Assembly (NCBI GenBank): GCA_020720345.1
Contig: DYOT01000094.1
Coordinates: 1 to 5,682, forward strand
Direction of reading: 5' to 3'
Source: Candidatus Caenarcanum sp.
Lineage (GTDB): Bacteria > Cyanobacteriota > Vampirovibrionia > Gastranaerophilales > UBA9971
Length of the DNA stretch: 5,682 nt
The notes under the pieces are model-generated. The model was not told where the DNA came from, made no database searches, and saw only the letters and a list, made by a program, of their open reading frames with translations. A program made the translations under genes and the position numbers. Below, in pieces: positions 1 through 5,682 of the stretch; the first letter of the stretch is position 1; the number at the start of each line of letters is the position of its first letter.

Positions 1-71
1 ATGCATTTTATTTACAGCAGAATTGAAAATTATCACACTGGAATTACTGCATATTTCAAACTTTTTTGTCA

Positions 72-80
72 TGGTAAAAT
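72..80 (+). promoter_or_regulatory. Candidate extended -10 promoter for the hydrogenase operon
   Basis: TGG followed by TAAAAT (75-80) matches an extended -10 element (TGn plus 5 of 6 bases of TATAAT). It would start transcription about 40-45 bases before the hydC start codon. The upstream -35 is poor: the best is TTTCAA at 54-59 with a short 15-base spacer. Extended -10 promoters tolerate a weak -35. In DNA this AT-rich, such matches arise easily by chance, so this is a suggestion only. No clear Rex-type operator palindrome was seen nearby. Confidence 0.3.
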
Positions 81-131
81 AAAAAGTGAAAATAAATTTA
101 TAAGAGTCATTTTATAGATAAAGGAAAAAAT

Positions 132-608
132 ATGATTACAGAAACAGCTTTACCGCAGGAATTGGCGGATTATGTAAACGAGTGGAAAGCTCAAAAAGGC
201 AATCTTATAATGATTCTTCATGCTGTACAGGATCATTACGGATATGTGCCTAAAGATATCTGTTTTACTCTTTCAAAAGAACTTAAAGTTCCTCTGGCAA
301 GAATTTATGAAGTTTTAACCTTCTATAATTATTTTAGTCTTTCTGCCCCAGGCAAGTACAAAATATCAGTGTGCATGGGTACGGCATGTTATTTAAAAGG
401 TGCAACCGAAATTCTTAATGCGGTTAAAGCCGAACTCAAAATTGAAGAAGGCGAAACAACCGAAGATAAAATGTTCAGGCTCGAACATGTAAGGTGTTTG
501 GGATGCTGCGGACTCGCTCCTGTCGTTACGGTAAATGGTAAAGTTTACGGAAAAATGACAAAAGACGAATTTATGAAAATTCTTAAAGAATATAAAGAAA
601 AAGGGTGA
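132..608 (+). CDS. hydC: NADH-dependent [FeFe] hydrogenase, NuoE-like [2Fe-2S] subunit (HydC/HndA type)
   Basis: This 158-residue protein belongs to the NuoE/24-kDa thioredoxin-like [2Fe-2S] ferredoxin family, and its length is normal for that family. An N-terminal helical part (about 1-70) contains the typical stretch leading to YEVLTFYNYF. The thioredoxin-like fold follows with four cluster ligands: C81 and C86 (C-x4-C, in VCMGTACYLKG) and C122 and C126 (C-x3-C, in CLGCCGLAP). C125 is an extra cysteine beside the last ligand. The start ATG is preceded at six bases by AAAGGA (120-125). It is the first gene of the set and lies 102 bases before hydB, an order typical of trimeric hydrogenases. 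It probably passes electrons between the flavin subunit and the rest of the complex in the cytoplasm. A nuoE of complex I is unlikely because an H-cluster hydrogenase follows and no other nuo gene is present. Confidence 0.93.
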   Translation: MITETALPQELADYVNEWKAQKGNLIMILHAVQDHYGYVPKDICFTLSKELKVPLARIYEVLTFYNYFSLSAPGKYKISVCMGTACYLKGATEILNAVKAELKIEEGETTEDKMFRLEHVRCLGCCGLAPVVTVNGKVYGKMTKDEFMKILKEYKEKG

Positions 609-622
609 TAGTCATCACCTTT
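601..622 (+). other. RNA hairpin overlapping the hydC stop codon
   Basis: GGTGAT (604-609) and ATCACC (614-619) pair perfectly around a four-base AGTC loop. The stem can be lengthened outward by G603-U620, A602-U621 and A601-U622. It contains the TGA stop of hydC (606-608) and is followed by TTTCTT, a poor T-run. It could act as a weak terminator or attenuator, an RNA processing or stability site between hydC and hydB, or have no role. Pairing is seen directly; function is inference. Confidence 0.45.
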
Positions 623-633
623 CTTATGTAACC

Positions 634-659
634 AATCAAAGCATTGATACAATTTGATT
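634..659 (+). other. Inverted repeat with two alternative pairings in the hydC-hydB spacer
   Basis: AATCAAA (634-640) is the exact complement of TTTGATT (653-659), leaving a 12-base loop. Within it, ATCAA (635-639) can instead pair with TTGAT (644-648) around a four-base loop, so the two folds exclude each other. The stems are AU-rich and weak. They lie about 50 bases upstream of the hydB ribosome binding site (AAAGGA, 697-702). A regulatory role is speculative. Confidence 0.25.
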
Positions 660-710
660 TCGGTTAAAGGTTTTAGAACTCGATAGACCAATATAAAAAG
701 GATACCAAAT

Positions 711-2507
711 ATGATGAATTTAACCAGAGAATCTCTCGAAAAATATAATGATAAGTCGGGTAAAGAAGAAGAAACAAATTATATAAAAGTTGGAATGAGT
801 ACATGCGGCATTGCGGCAGGCTCTGACAGAGTTTATCTGTCACTGCTTGATGAAATTAACAATAAAAATATTCCTGTTAAATTGGATAAATGCGGCTGTT
901 TAGGCATGTGTTACGCTGAACCGATGATTGAAGTAAAAATCGAAAACCAGCCTGCTGTTTTTTACGGATACGTTAAAGAAGAAGATGTTCCTGAAATTAT
1001 CGAAAAATCAATGCAGGGGCAAATTATAGAAAATCTTGTTTTTAAAAGCGACAATATACAAAAGAAAATAGTACTCAGAAATTGCGGCTTGATTAATCCT
1101 GAATCTATTGAGGATTATCTCTCAAAAAGCGGATATCAGGCATTAAAAAAATCCATATTCGAACTTAACCCTGATTTAGTAATTGAAGAGATGAAAAAAA
1201 GCGGTTTAAGAGGAAGAGGTGGAGCAGGATTCCCTACTCATCTAAAATGGACATTCACAAAAAATGTTCAAAGCGAAGAGAAATTTGTTATATGTAATGC
1301 TGATGAAGGCGATCCCGGCGCATATATGGATAGAAGCGTGCTTGAAGGCGATCCTCATTCCGTAATAGAAGGAATGATGATTGCAGCTTTCGCAACAGGC
1401 TCGCCAAAAGGCATTTTTTATATAAGAGCGGAATATCCTCTGGCAATTGAAAGAATACAAAAAGCAATAAATGATTGCTATAAATGTGGTATTTTGGGCA
1501 GTAATGTCTTGGGTTCCGACTTTAAATTTGATATAGAAATAAGGCTTGGCGCAGGCGCATTTGTCTGCGGAGAAGAAACAGCACTTATTGCTTCAATCGA
1601 AGGAAAAAGAGGCTATCCAAAACCACGTCCTCCATTTCCGGCTGTTAAAGGCTTATGGAATAAACCTACAGTTATAAACAACGTTGAAACATTAGCCAAC
1701 GTAGCATATATTTTACTTCACGGCGGTGAATCTTTTGGAAGCATCGGAACAGAAAAATCAAAAGGAACAAAAGTCTTTGCTTTAACCGGAAAAATTAAAA
1801 ATTCAGGACTTGTTGAAGTTCCGATGGGCGTGACTTTAAGACAAATTATCGAAGAAATTGGCGGCGGAATACTTAATAACAAGAAAATAAAAGCCGTTCA
1901 GACAGGCGGTCCTTCAGGCGGTCTTATTCCTGTGGATTATCTGGATACACAAGTCAGTTACGAACATCTTGACCAGCTTGGCTCAATTATGGGTTCCGGC
2001 GGTATGATTGTCCTTGATGAAGATGATTGTGTTGTTGATATAGCAAAATTTTATCTTGGATTCTGTGTTGATGAATCATGCGGAAAATGTGCTCCTTGTC
2101 GAATAGGCGGCATACAGATGCTTAATCTGCTTGAGAAAATATCTTCCGGTAATGGAGAGATTAAAGATCTTCAAAGACTTAAGCTGATTTCCAAAGCTAT
2201 GCAAAAAGCTTCGCTTTGCGGATTGGGACAAACTGCACCAAATCCGATTGTTTCAGCACTAAGATACTTTGAGGCTGAATATCTTGAACATATTAACGAT
2301 AAAAAATGTTCTTCAGGTAAATGTAAAGCATTAAATACCTATTTAATCATAACCGAAACTTGCGTTAAATGCGGAATGTGCCAGAAAAATTGCCCTGTTG
2401 GCGCAATTGAAGGCGATAGAACAGTGGGTTTTACCATAAAACCTGAAGTTTGCATAAAATGCAACAAATGTTTTGAAATATGTAAGTTTAATGCAATTAA
2501 AAAGTAA
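711..2507 (+). CDS. hydB: NADH-dependent [FeFe] hydrogenase, NuoF-like flavoprotein subunit (HydB/HndC type)
   Basis: This 598-residue subunit exchanges electrons between NAD(H) and the Fe-S chain through FMN. In order it has: an N-terminal thioredoxin-like [2Fe-2S] domain (about 25-105; C32 with C61, C63 and C67); the NuoF core with the glycine-rich GLRGRGGAGFP at 165-175, NADEGDPGAYMDR at 196-208 and GAGAFVCGEETAL at 280-292; a [4Fe-4S] site at C457, C460, C463 and C503; and a C-terminal two-cluster ferredoxin domain (C551, C554, C557, C561 and C581, C584, C587, C591). The extra N- and C-terminal Fe-S domains distinguish HydB/HndC-type proteins from complex I NuoF. AAAGGA at 697-702 sits eight bases before the first ATG. 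A second ATG follows immediately at 714, so the true start could be one codon later. Length and layout are normal. The first domain has a single N-side cysteine (STCGIAAG), a form I believe is usual in this subfamily. Confidence 0.95.
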   Translation: MMNLTRESLEKYNDKSGKEEETNYIKVGMSTCGIAAGSDRVYLSLLDEINNKNIPVKLDKCGCLGMCYAEPMIEVKIENQPAVFYGYVKEEDVPEIIEKSMQGQIIENLVFKSDNIQKKIVLRNCGLINPESIEDYLSKSGYQALKKSIFELNPDLVIEEMKKSGLRGRGGAGFPTHLKWTFTKNVQSEEKFVICNADEGDPGAYMDRSVLEGDPHSVIEGMMIAAFATGSPKGIFYIRAEYPLAIERIQKAINDCYKCGILGSNVLGSDFKFDIEIRLGAGAFVCGEETALIASIEGKRGYPKPRPPFPAVKGLWNKPTVINNVETLANVAYILLHGGESFGSIGTEKSKGTKVFALTGKIKNSGLVEVPMGVTLRQIIEEIGGGILNNKKIKAVQTGGPSGGLIPVDYLDTQVSYEHLDQLGSIMGSGGMIVLDEDDCVVDIAKFYLGFCVDESCGKCAPCRIGGIQMLNLLEKISSGNGEIKDLQRLKLISKAMQKASLCGLGQTAPNPIVSALRYFEAEYLEHINDKKCSSGKCKALNTYLIITETCVKCGMCQKNCPVGAIEGDRTVGFTIKPEVCIKCNKCFEICKFNAIKK

Positions 2508-2511
2508 TACA

Positions 2512-2614
2512 TTTGTCATTGCGAGCGACCAACGGGAGCGCGGCAATCCAAAGCAAAAACAAACGAGAATGTTTGGATTGCTTCGTCGGACAAAGTCCTC
2601 CTAGCAATGACAAA
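2512..2614. repeat. Palindromic dispersed-type repeat (REP/MITE-like) between hydB and hydA
   Basis: The outer arms TTTGTCATTGC (2512-2522) and GCAATGACAAA (2604-2614) are perfect 11-base complements. A nested pair, GCAATCCAAA (2543-2552) and TTTGGATTGC (2572-2581), is a perfect 10-base match around a 19-base loop. The stretches between them pair only partly. This two-tier palindrome, with GTCATTGCGAGCGA at one edge and GGATTGCTTCGTCGG in the inner arm, resembles short repeats dispersed in many copies through numerous bacterial genomes. It is more GC-rich than its surroundings and begins five bases after the hydB stop. No transposase gene and no convincing target duplication are visible. Whether it moves with help in trans is not known. 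It would be transcribed as a large stem-loop within the operon. Confidence 0.8.
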
Positions 2615-2659
2615 AGCATAAAAGAATTTTAAGAATAATCTAAAAGAGGAACAATAAAA

Positions 2660-4429
2660 ATGATAAATGCAATTATAAACGGAATTCCTGTTGAGGTAGA
2701 AAAAGGAACAACAATACTGGAAGCGGCAAGACAGGTAAATATGAAAATACCTTCTCTCTGTCTGCATAAAGACCTTGATCCGACGGGAAGCTGCGGAATA
2801 TGCGTAGTTAGGATAAAAAATTCTCCTAAAATGCTAAGAGCCTGTTGTACAGCAATAGAAGAAAAAATGGATATAATTACTCATGACCCTGATATTGTTG
2901 AAATAAGAAAAACAGTCCTTGAATTGATACTTTCAAACCATCCTAATGACTGTTTAAGCTGCGGTCGTAACCAAAATTGCGAACTTCAGTCGTTTGCTGC
3001 CGAGTTCGGTATAAAAGAAGAATATTTTGACAAGGTTATTCCTCCTATCGAAATTGATGATTCTAATAAAACTATAGTTCTTGAGCCTGAAAAATGCATC
3101 AAATGCGGAAGATGTGTTCAAGTTTGCCAGAATTTGCAAAATGTATGGGCTTTGTCTTTTGCAGACAGGGGTATTAAAACAAGAATTGCACCGGCGGCTG
3201 ATTTCAGTATGGCAGAATCACCATGCGTAAGCTGTGGTCAGTGTTCTGCACATTGTCCTGTTGGAGCTATCTATGAATATGATGAAACCAAAGTCGTATG
3301 GGATGCACTTCAGGATGAGTCAAAATACTGTGTAGTTCAAATTGCACCTGCTGTAAGGGTCGCTATCGGCGAATACTTCGGTATGGAAAGCGGAGAAATT
3401 GCTACTAAAAAGCTTTATACGCTCTTAAGACGAATCGGATTTGAAGCTGTATTCGACACCAATTTTGCTGCCGACTTAACTATAGTTGAAGAAGGTACCG
3501 AATTTATAAAAAGATTTACCTCTGATAATTCTGTTCTTCCTCTAATTACAAGCTGTTGTCCGGCATGGGTTGATTTTATGGAAAAATACCATCACGATAT
3601 GATACCTAATTTTTCCACCTGCAAATCCCCTCACGAAATGCTGGGAGCACTTTCAAAAACATATTATGCCGAAAAAATAAATATTGACCCTTCAAAAATC
3701 TTTATGGTTTCAATAATGCCATGTACAGCGAAGAAATTTGAAATTCACAGAAGCAAGGACATGTACGCTTCCGGTCAACAGGATGTTGATATATCATTAA
3801 CCACAAGAGAATTGACCAGAATGATTAAGCAGGCTGGAATTGACTTTGAGAATCTGCCTGAAACCGAAGCAGACCTTTTATTAGGTGAATACAGCGGTGC
3901 CGGAACAATTTTCGGGGCTACAGGCGGTGTTATGGAAGCTGCTTTAAGAAGTGTAAATTATCTTGTAACCGGTAAATGCTTAGAAAATATCGAACTTTCT
4001 CAGGTAAGAGGACTTGATGGCGTGAAGGAAGCCGAAATAAAAGTTGGCGAACACAACGTTAGAGTTGCTGTTGCTCACGGCTTAGGCAATGTGGAATATG
4101 TCATAAATAAAATAAGAGATGCAAGAGAGAAAAATCTTGAAGTTCCTTATCACTTCGTGGAAGTTATGGCTTGCCCGGGTGGTTGTATCGGCGGCGGCGG
4201 ACAGCCAAGAAACGTTGATAACGAAGTTAGAAAACTCAGATCAGCAGGTTTATATAAAGATGACCAGAAGAGCAAGACCAGGTGTTCACACGAAAATCCT
4301 TATATCCAACAACTTTATAAAGAGTTTTTGGGCGAACCATGCGGACACAAAAGCCATGAATTGCTTCACCTTCATTATCATCCGCGTGAAAAATATGCAG
4401 AGTACAGGGGAACAGAAAACCTGACTTAA
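2660..4429 (+). CDS. hydA: [FeFe] hydrogenase catalytic subunit (HydA/HndD type)
   Basis: This 589-residue enzyme catalyses 2H+ + 2e- = H2 at the H-cluster. Its modules are: an N-terminal [2Fe-2S] domain (C34, C45, C48 and C62 or C63); a His-Cys3 [4Fe-4S] site (H94, C98, C101, C107); two [4Fe-4S] clusters (C146, C149, C152, C156 and C189, C192, C195, C199); then the H-cluster domain with L1 TSCCPAW (C299, C300), L2 MPCTAKK (C355) and L3 ACPGGCIGGGGQP (C505, C509). C299 is the expected proton-relay cysteine. E278, E281, R285 and S319 line up with the proton path of the Clostridium pasteurianum enzyme. The end has the usual small-subunit pattern (SHENP, LYKEFLGEP, HELLH). It lacks the extra C-terminal [2Fe-2S] domain of Thermotoga maritima HydA. 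AGAGGA (2645-2650) lies nine bases before the ATG. Association with hydC and hydB points to the trimeric NAD(H)-linked group, possibly electron-bifurcating with ferredoxin, which sequence alone cannot prove. Confidence 0.97.
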   Translation: MINAIINGIPVEVEKGTTILEAARQVNMKIPSLCLHKDLDPTGSCGICVVRIKNSPKMLRACCTAIEEKMDIITHDPDIVEIRKTVLELILSNHPNDCLSCGRNQNCELQSFAAEFGIKEEYFDKVIPPIEIDDSNKTIVLEPEKCIKCGRCVQVCQNLQNVWALSFADRGIKTRIAPAADFSMAESPCVSCGQCSAHCPVGAIYEYDETKVVWDALQDESKYCVVQIAPAVRVAIGEYFGMESGEIATKKLYTLLRRIGFEAVFDTNFAADLTIVEEGTEFIKRFTSDNSVLPLITSCCPAWVDFMEKYHHDMIPNFSTCKSPHEMLGALSKTYYAEKINIDPSKIFMVSIMPCTAKKFEIHRSKDMYASGQQDVDISLTTRELTRMIKQAGIDFENLPETEADLLLGEYSGAGTIFGATGGVMEAALRSVNYLVTGKCLENIELSQVRGLDGVKEAEIKVGEHNVRVAVAHGLGNVEYVINKIRDAREKNLEVPYHFVEVMACPGGCIGGGGQPRNVDNEVRKLRSAGLYKDDQKSKTRCSHENPYIQQLYKEFLGEPCGHKSHELLHLHYHPREKYAEYRGTENLT

Positions 4430-4444
4430 TCTGTTTCAGTATAC

Positions 4445-4476
4445 AAAAAGCCTCGAATTAAATTCGAGGCTTTTTT
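4445..4476 (+). terminator. Intrinsic terminator after hydA, probably bidirectional
   Basis: GCCTCGAA (4450-4457) pairs perfectly with TTCGAGGC (4463-4470) around a short TTAAA loop. A run of six T follows (4471-4476) and five A precede the stem (4445-4449), so the hairpin works in either direction. It starts 15 bases after the hydA stop and closes the hydrogenase operon. It is also the first terminator-like structure a - strand transcript leaving tsaC would meet. Confidence 0.92.
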
Positions 4477-4578
4477 ATGCATTTTAGAGCTTAAAATTCT
4501 TTCTTTAAGAAATGTAAAAATTACTCCAAAATTTTCTAAAAAAAGGCAATTATATACAGTCAATCTTTTTTATATACA

Positions 4579-4584
4579 TATAAT
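4579..4584 (+). promoter_or_regulatory. Candidate -10 box for the small repeat protein gene
   Basis: A perfect TATAAT lies 47 bases before the ATG at 4632, downstream of the hydA terminator, so this gene needs its own promoter. No convincing -35 stands at the standard distance: TATACA at 4553-4558 is 20 bases away. The rest of 4477-4631 is AT-rich with small hairpins such as TTTCTT-T-AAGAAA (4500-4512), and I see no other gene there. Confidence 0.4.
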
Positions 4585-4615
4585 ATCTTTTAAATATGCG
4601 GGGCAATTATGATAA

Positions 4616-4622
4616 AAGGAGG
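4616..4622 (+). promoter_or_regulatory. Strong Shine-Dalgarno of the small repeat protein
   Basis: AAGGAGG, within AAAAGGAGGAG, matches the anti-Shine-Dalgarno almost completely and is nine bases before the ATG at 4632. It is clearly stronger than the sites before the three hydrogenase genes, which supports real and probably high translation of the short frame. Confidence 0.8.
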
Positions 4623-4631
4623 AGCTGAAAA

Positions 4632-4847
4632 ATGAGTTCAAAAGTGGATATTGCGGAAATAATAGCAGAAATAAACGCAAAATGCATGACCGGTAACAGA
4701 TTTTCCTGTAATAGCATGTCAGCTCACGAATTATCAGCTAAACGCTTTCATTGTAACGGAATGTCAGCCCACGGAGTTTCTTTCGGCGGGCTTGATGTCA
4801 ACATTAAAGAATTACACAAAATATTAGAAACTATACTAGTGAGTTAA
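4632..4847 (+). CDS. Small unrecognised protein with two C-x5-H repeats
   Basis: I do not recognise this 71-residue protein. Residues 5-17 form an acidic, helix-prone start. Residues 23-37 and 38-52 are tandem 15-residue repeats sharing nine positions (R-F-x-C-N-x-M-S-A-H-x-x-S). Residues 54-70 look like a second amphipathic helix. Each repeat holds a C-x5-H motif (C26/H32 and C41/H47), and C18 is a third cysteine. There is no signal peptide or membrane segment. That it is a real gene is supported by the strong Shine-Dalgarno, the TATAAT box and the repeat being kept better as protein (9 of 15) than as DNA (26 of 45). It lies alone between the hydA terminator and the convergent tsaC gene, five bases from the latter's end. 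It could be a small metal-binding protein or a precursor peptide for post-translational modification. No modification enzyme or exporter is in view, so function is open. Confidence 0.72.
   Translation: MSSKVDIAEIIAEINAKCMTGNRFSCNSMSAHELSAKRFHCNGMSAHGVSFGGLDVNIKELHKILETILVS
4698..4787 (+). repeat. Tandem 45-bp coding repeat inside the small protein gene
   Basis: Two in-frame 45-base units (4698-4742 and 4743-4787) encode residues 23-37 and 38-52. By my count they match at 26 of 45 bases and 9 of 15 residues, and the Asn27/42 and Ala31/46 codon pairs differ synonymously. This fits an old duplication held by selection on the protein rather than recent slippage. Confidence 0.7.
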
Positions 4848-4852
4848 TTATC

Positions 4853-5455
4853 TTAAGACAGAAAAACTGCTCCCTGCCTTAAAACTCTTATAGCGTTCGA
4901 TTCATCCACAGAAATTACTGTTGATTCCACTCCTTTGGGAATGCACCCGTAATCATCAAGAATATAATCAATTTCGCTGCCTATAGAATCTATAACTTCC
5001 TGTTTTATTAAAGCAGCAGCTGTCTCTGAAATATTTGCGCTTGTCGTTGCAAGAACCCCATATTCTGTGCATTTTTCGAGCACTTCTATAAATATCGGAC
5101 AATCAGGAATTCTTATCCCGACAGTATCAAAACCCGCTGTAACAAAATCAGGAGTACGCAAACTTTTTTTTATAACAAGTGTTATAGCTCCGGGGAAATA
5201 CTTTTTTGCAATATTTACAGCAACTTTCGGCATGGCTTCTACATAAGACATTAGCGCATCAAGATTTTTGCCGAGCAGAATAAGAGGTTTTCCTCTGTCT
5301 CTTGATTTAATTGAATAAATTTTTTCTACAGCTTTTTTGTTTTCAGGCAGGCAGCCTATCCCCCATACAGTATCAGTAGGAAATGCAATTATTCCACCAT
5401 TTTCAAGTGTTTTTTTTATCTGATTTAATTCATTCTGTGATAAATAATTCGGCAT
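4853..5455 (-). CDS. tsaC: L-threonylcarbamoyladenylate synthase (TsaC/Sua5-YrdC family)
   Basis: This 200-residue cytoplasmic enzyme makes threonylcarbamoyl-AMP from threonine, bicarbonate and ATP, the first step of the t6A37 modification of ANN-decoding tRNAs. Family signatures are FPTDTVWGIG (25-34), K50-S-R52 with KPL at 56-58, FPGAITLV (87-94), GIRIPD (113-118), TTSANIS (137-143) and GVESTVIS (175-182). At this length it is the short, YrdC-only form, without the extra C-terminal domain of about 350-residue Sua5 proteins. W31 stands where tyrosine is common. The ATG at 5455 is about 20 residues before the first motif, as usual, but no Shine-Dalgarno is visible: the bases before it are TTATAAAA. 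It converges on the small repeat gene with a five-base gap and no terminator of its own. TsaB, TsaD and TsaE, its pathway partners, are not in the window. Confidence 0.93.
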   Translation of the reverse strand: MPNYLSQNELNQIKKTLENGGIIAFPTDTVWGIGCLPENKKAVEKIYSIKSRDRGKPLILLGKNLDALMSYVEAMPKVAVNIAKKYFPGAITLVIKKSLRTPDFVTAGFDTVGIRIPDCPIFIEVLEKCTEYGVLATTSANISETAAALIKQEVIDSIGSEIDYILDDYGCIPKGVESTVISVDESNAIRVLRQGAVFLS

Positions 5456-5505
5456 TTTTTATAACATAATTAACTTGCGTGAATATTTTTTTATTTGTAA
5501 TATTA

Positions 5506-5534
5506 ATTCTAGCATAGTGTTAATCTGAATTTAA
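5506..5534 (-). promoter_or_regulatory. Candidate tsaC promoter
   Basis: On the - strand, TGC followed by TAGAAT (-10 at 5511-5506, TG at 5514-5513) forms an extended -10. A weak TTAAAT (5534-5529) lies 17 bases upstream. It is about 50 bases before the tsaC ATG. The spacer up to the tRNA gene is very AT-rich, so chance matches are likely. A possible tRNA promoter on the + strand (TTTAGG 5535-5540, TATATT 5557-5562) is weaker still. Confidence 0.3.
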
Positions 5535-5607
5535 TTTAGGAATTAAGCTTTAATTCTATATTAGATAGATTCTTCGGGTTAAAGTCCGGTATGAAAAAAT
5601 ATACTAT

Positions 5608-5680
<73 letters not shown>

Positions 5681-5682
5681 TT

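Noticed and set aside
644..672. Possible internal promoter before hydB (TTGATA at 644-649)
   Set aside because: The -35-like hexamer is good, but no -10-like hexamer stands 16-18 bases downstream.
1242..1460. 72-residue frame on the - strand
   Set aside because: It lies wholly inside hydB, opposite its conserved flavin-binding region, and has no ribosome binding site or recognisable domain. It is a shadow of the real gene.
2343..2546. 67-residue frame on the - strand
   Set aside because: It starts in the palindromic repeat and runs antisense through the ferredoxin domain of hydB; it has no independent support.
2954..3139. 61-residue frame on the - strand
   Set aside because: It is antisense to the Fe-S region of hydA, with no family resemblance and no leader signals.
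4119..4424. 101-residue frame on the + strand
   Set aside because: It overlaps the C-terminal part of hydA, including the L3 H-cluster motif, in another frame. The hydA reading is certain and the other translation resembles nothing.
4477..4486. ATGCATTTTA occurs both here, just after the hydA terminator, and at 1-10
   Set aside because: A single 10-base AT-rich match is expected by chance and neither copy is flanked by further similarity within the window.
4853..4882. TTAAG/CTTAA inverted repeat at the end of tsaC as a terminator
   Set aside because: The stem is only five AT-rich base pairs with a 20-base loop and no T-run in either direction.
5600..5605. TATACT as the -10 of the tRNA gene
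   Set aside because: It ends two bases before the mature 5' end, so transcription would start inside the tRNA.

Overview
The window is AT-rich DNA that looks bacterial and anaerobic. Its core is a three-gene set on the + strand (132-4429) for a soluble trimeric [FeFe] hydrogenase: a NuoE-like subunit (HydC/HndA type), a NuoF-like NAD(H)/FMN subunit (HydB/HndC type) and the catalytic H-cluster subunit (HydA/HndD type). All expected cofactor ligands are present, including the three H-cluster motifs. In characterised relatives, such complexes couple H2 to NAD(H) and ferredoxin, often by flavin-based electron bifurcation. A fermentative or syntrophic anaerobe is therefore likely. The phylum cannot be fixed from this sequence. 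The gene content would suit Firmicutes-like anaerobes or the non-photosynthetic cyanobacterial relatives (Melainabacteria/Gastranaerophilales), and this is a guess. The maturases HydE, HydF and HydG are not in the window and must be encoded elsewhere.

Layout: 1-131 is a leader with a possible extended -10 promoter. 132-608 is hydC. 609-710 is a spacer with a hairpin over the hydC stop codon and a second inverted repeat with two alternative pairings. 711-2507 is hydB. 2508-2659 is a spacer almost filled by a roughly 103-bp palindromic dispersed-type repeat (2512-2614). 2660-4429 is hydA, followed by a strong, apparently bidirectional intrinsic terminator (4445-4476).

After the terminator, 4477-4631 is a non-coding AT-rich stretch with a TATAAT box and a near-perfect Shine-Dalgarno. 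These lead into an unrecognised 71-residue protein (4632-4847). It carries two tandem 15-residue repeats, each with a C-x5-H motif, between two amphipathic ends. This is the least explained item in the window. Five bases beyond its stop lies the end of a convergent gene for L-threonylcarbamoyladenylate synthase (TsaC/YrdC family, 4853-5455, - strand). The window closes with a complete tRNA-Ala(GGC) gene (5608-5680, + strand) that has the G3:U70 identity pair and no encoded CCA.

The three hydrogenase genes work as one complex: HydB exchanges electrons with NAD(H), HydC and the Fe-S domains relay them, and HydA makes or oxidises H2. The tsaC and tRNA genes are translation housekeeping with no evident link to the hydrogenase. 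The role of the small repeat protein is unknown.
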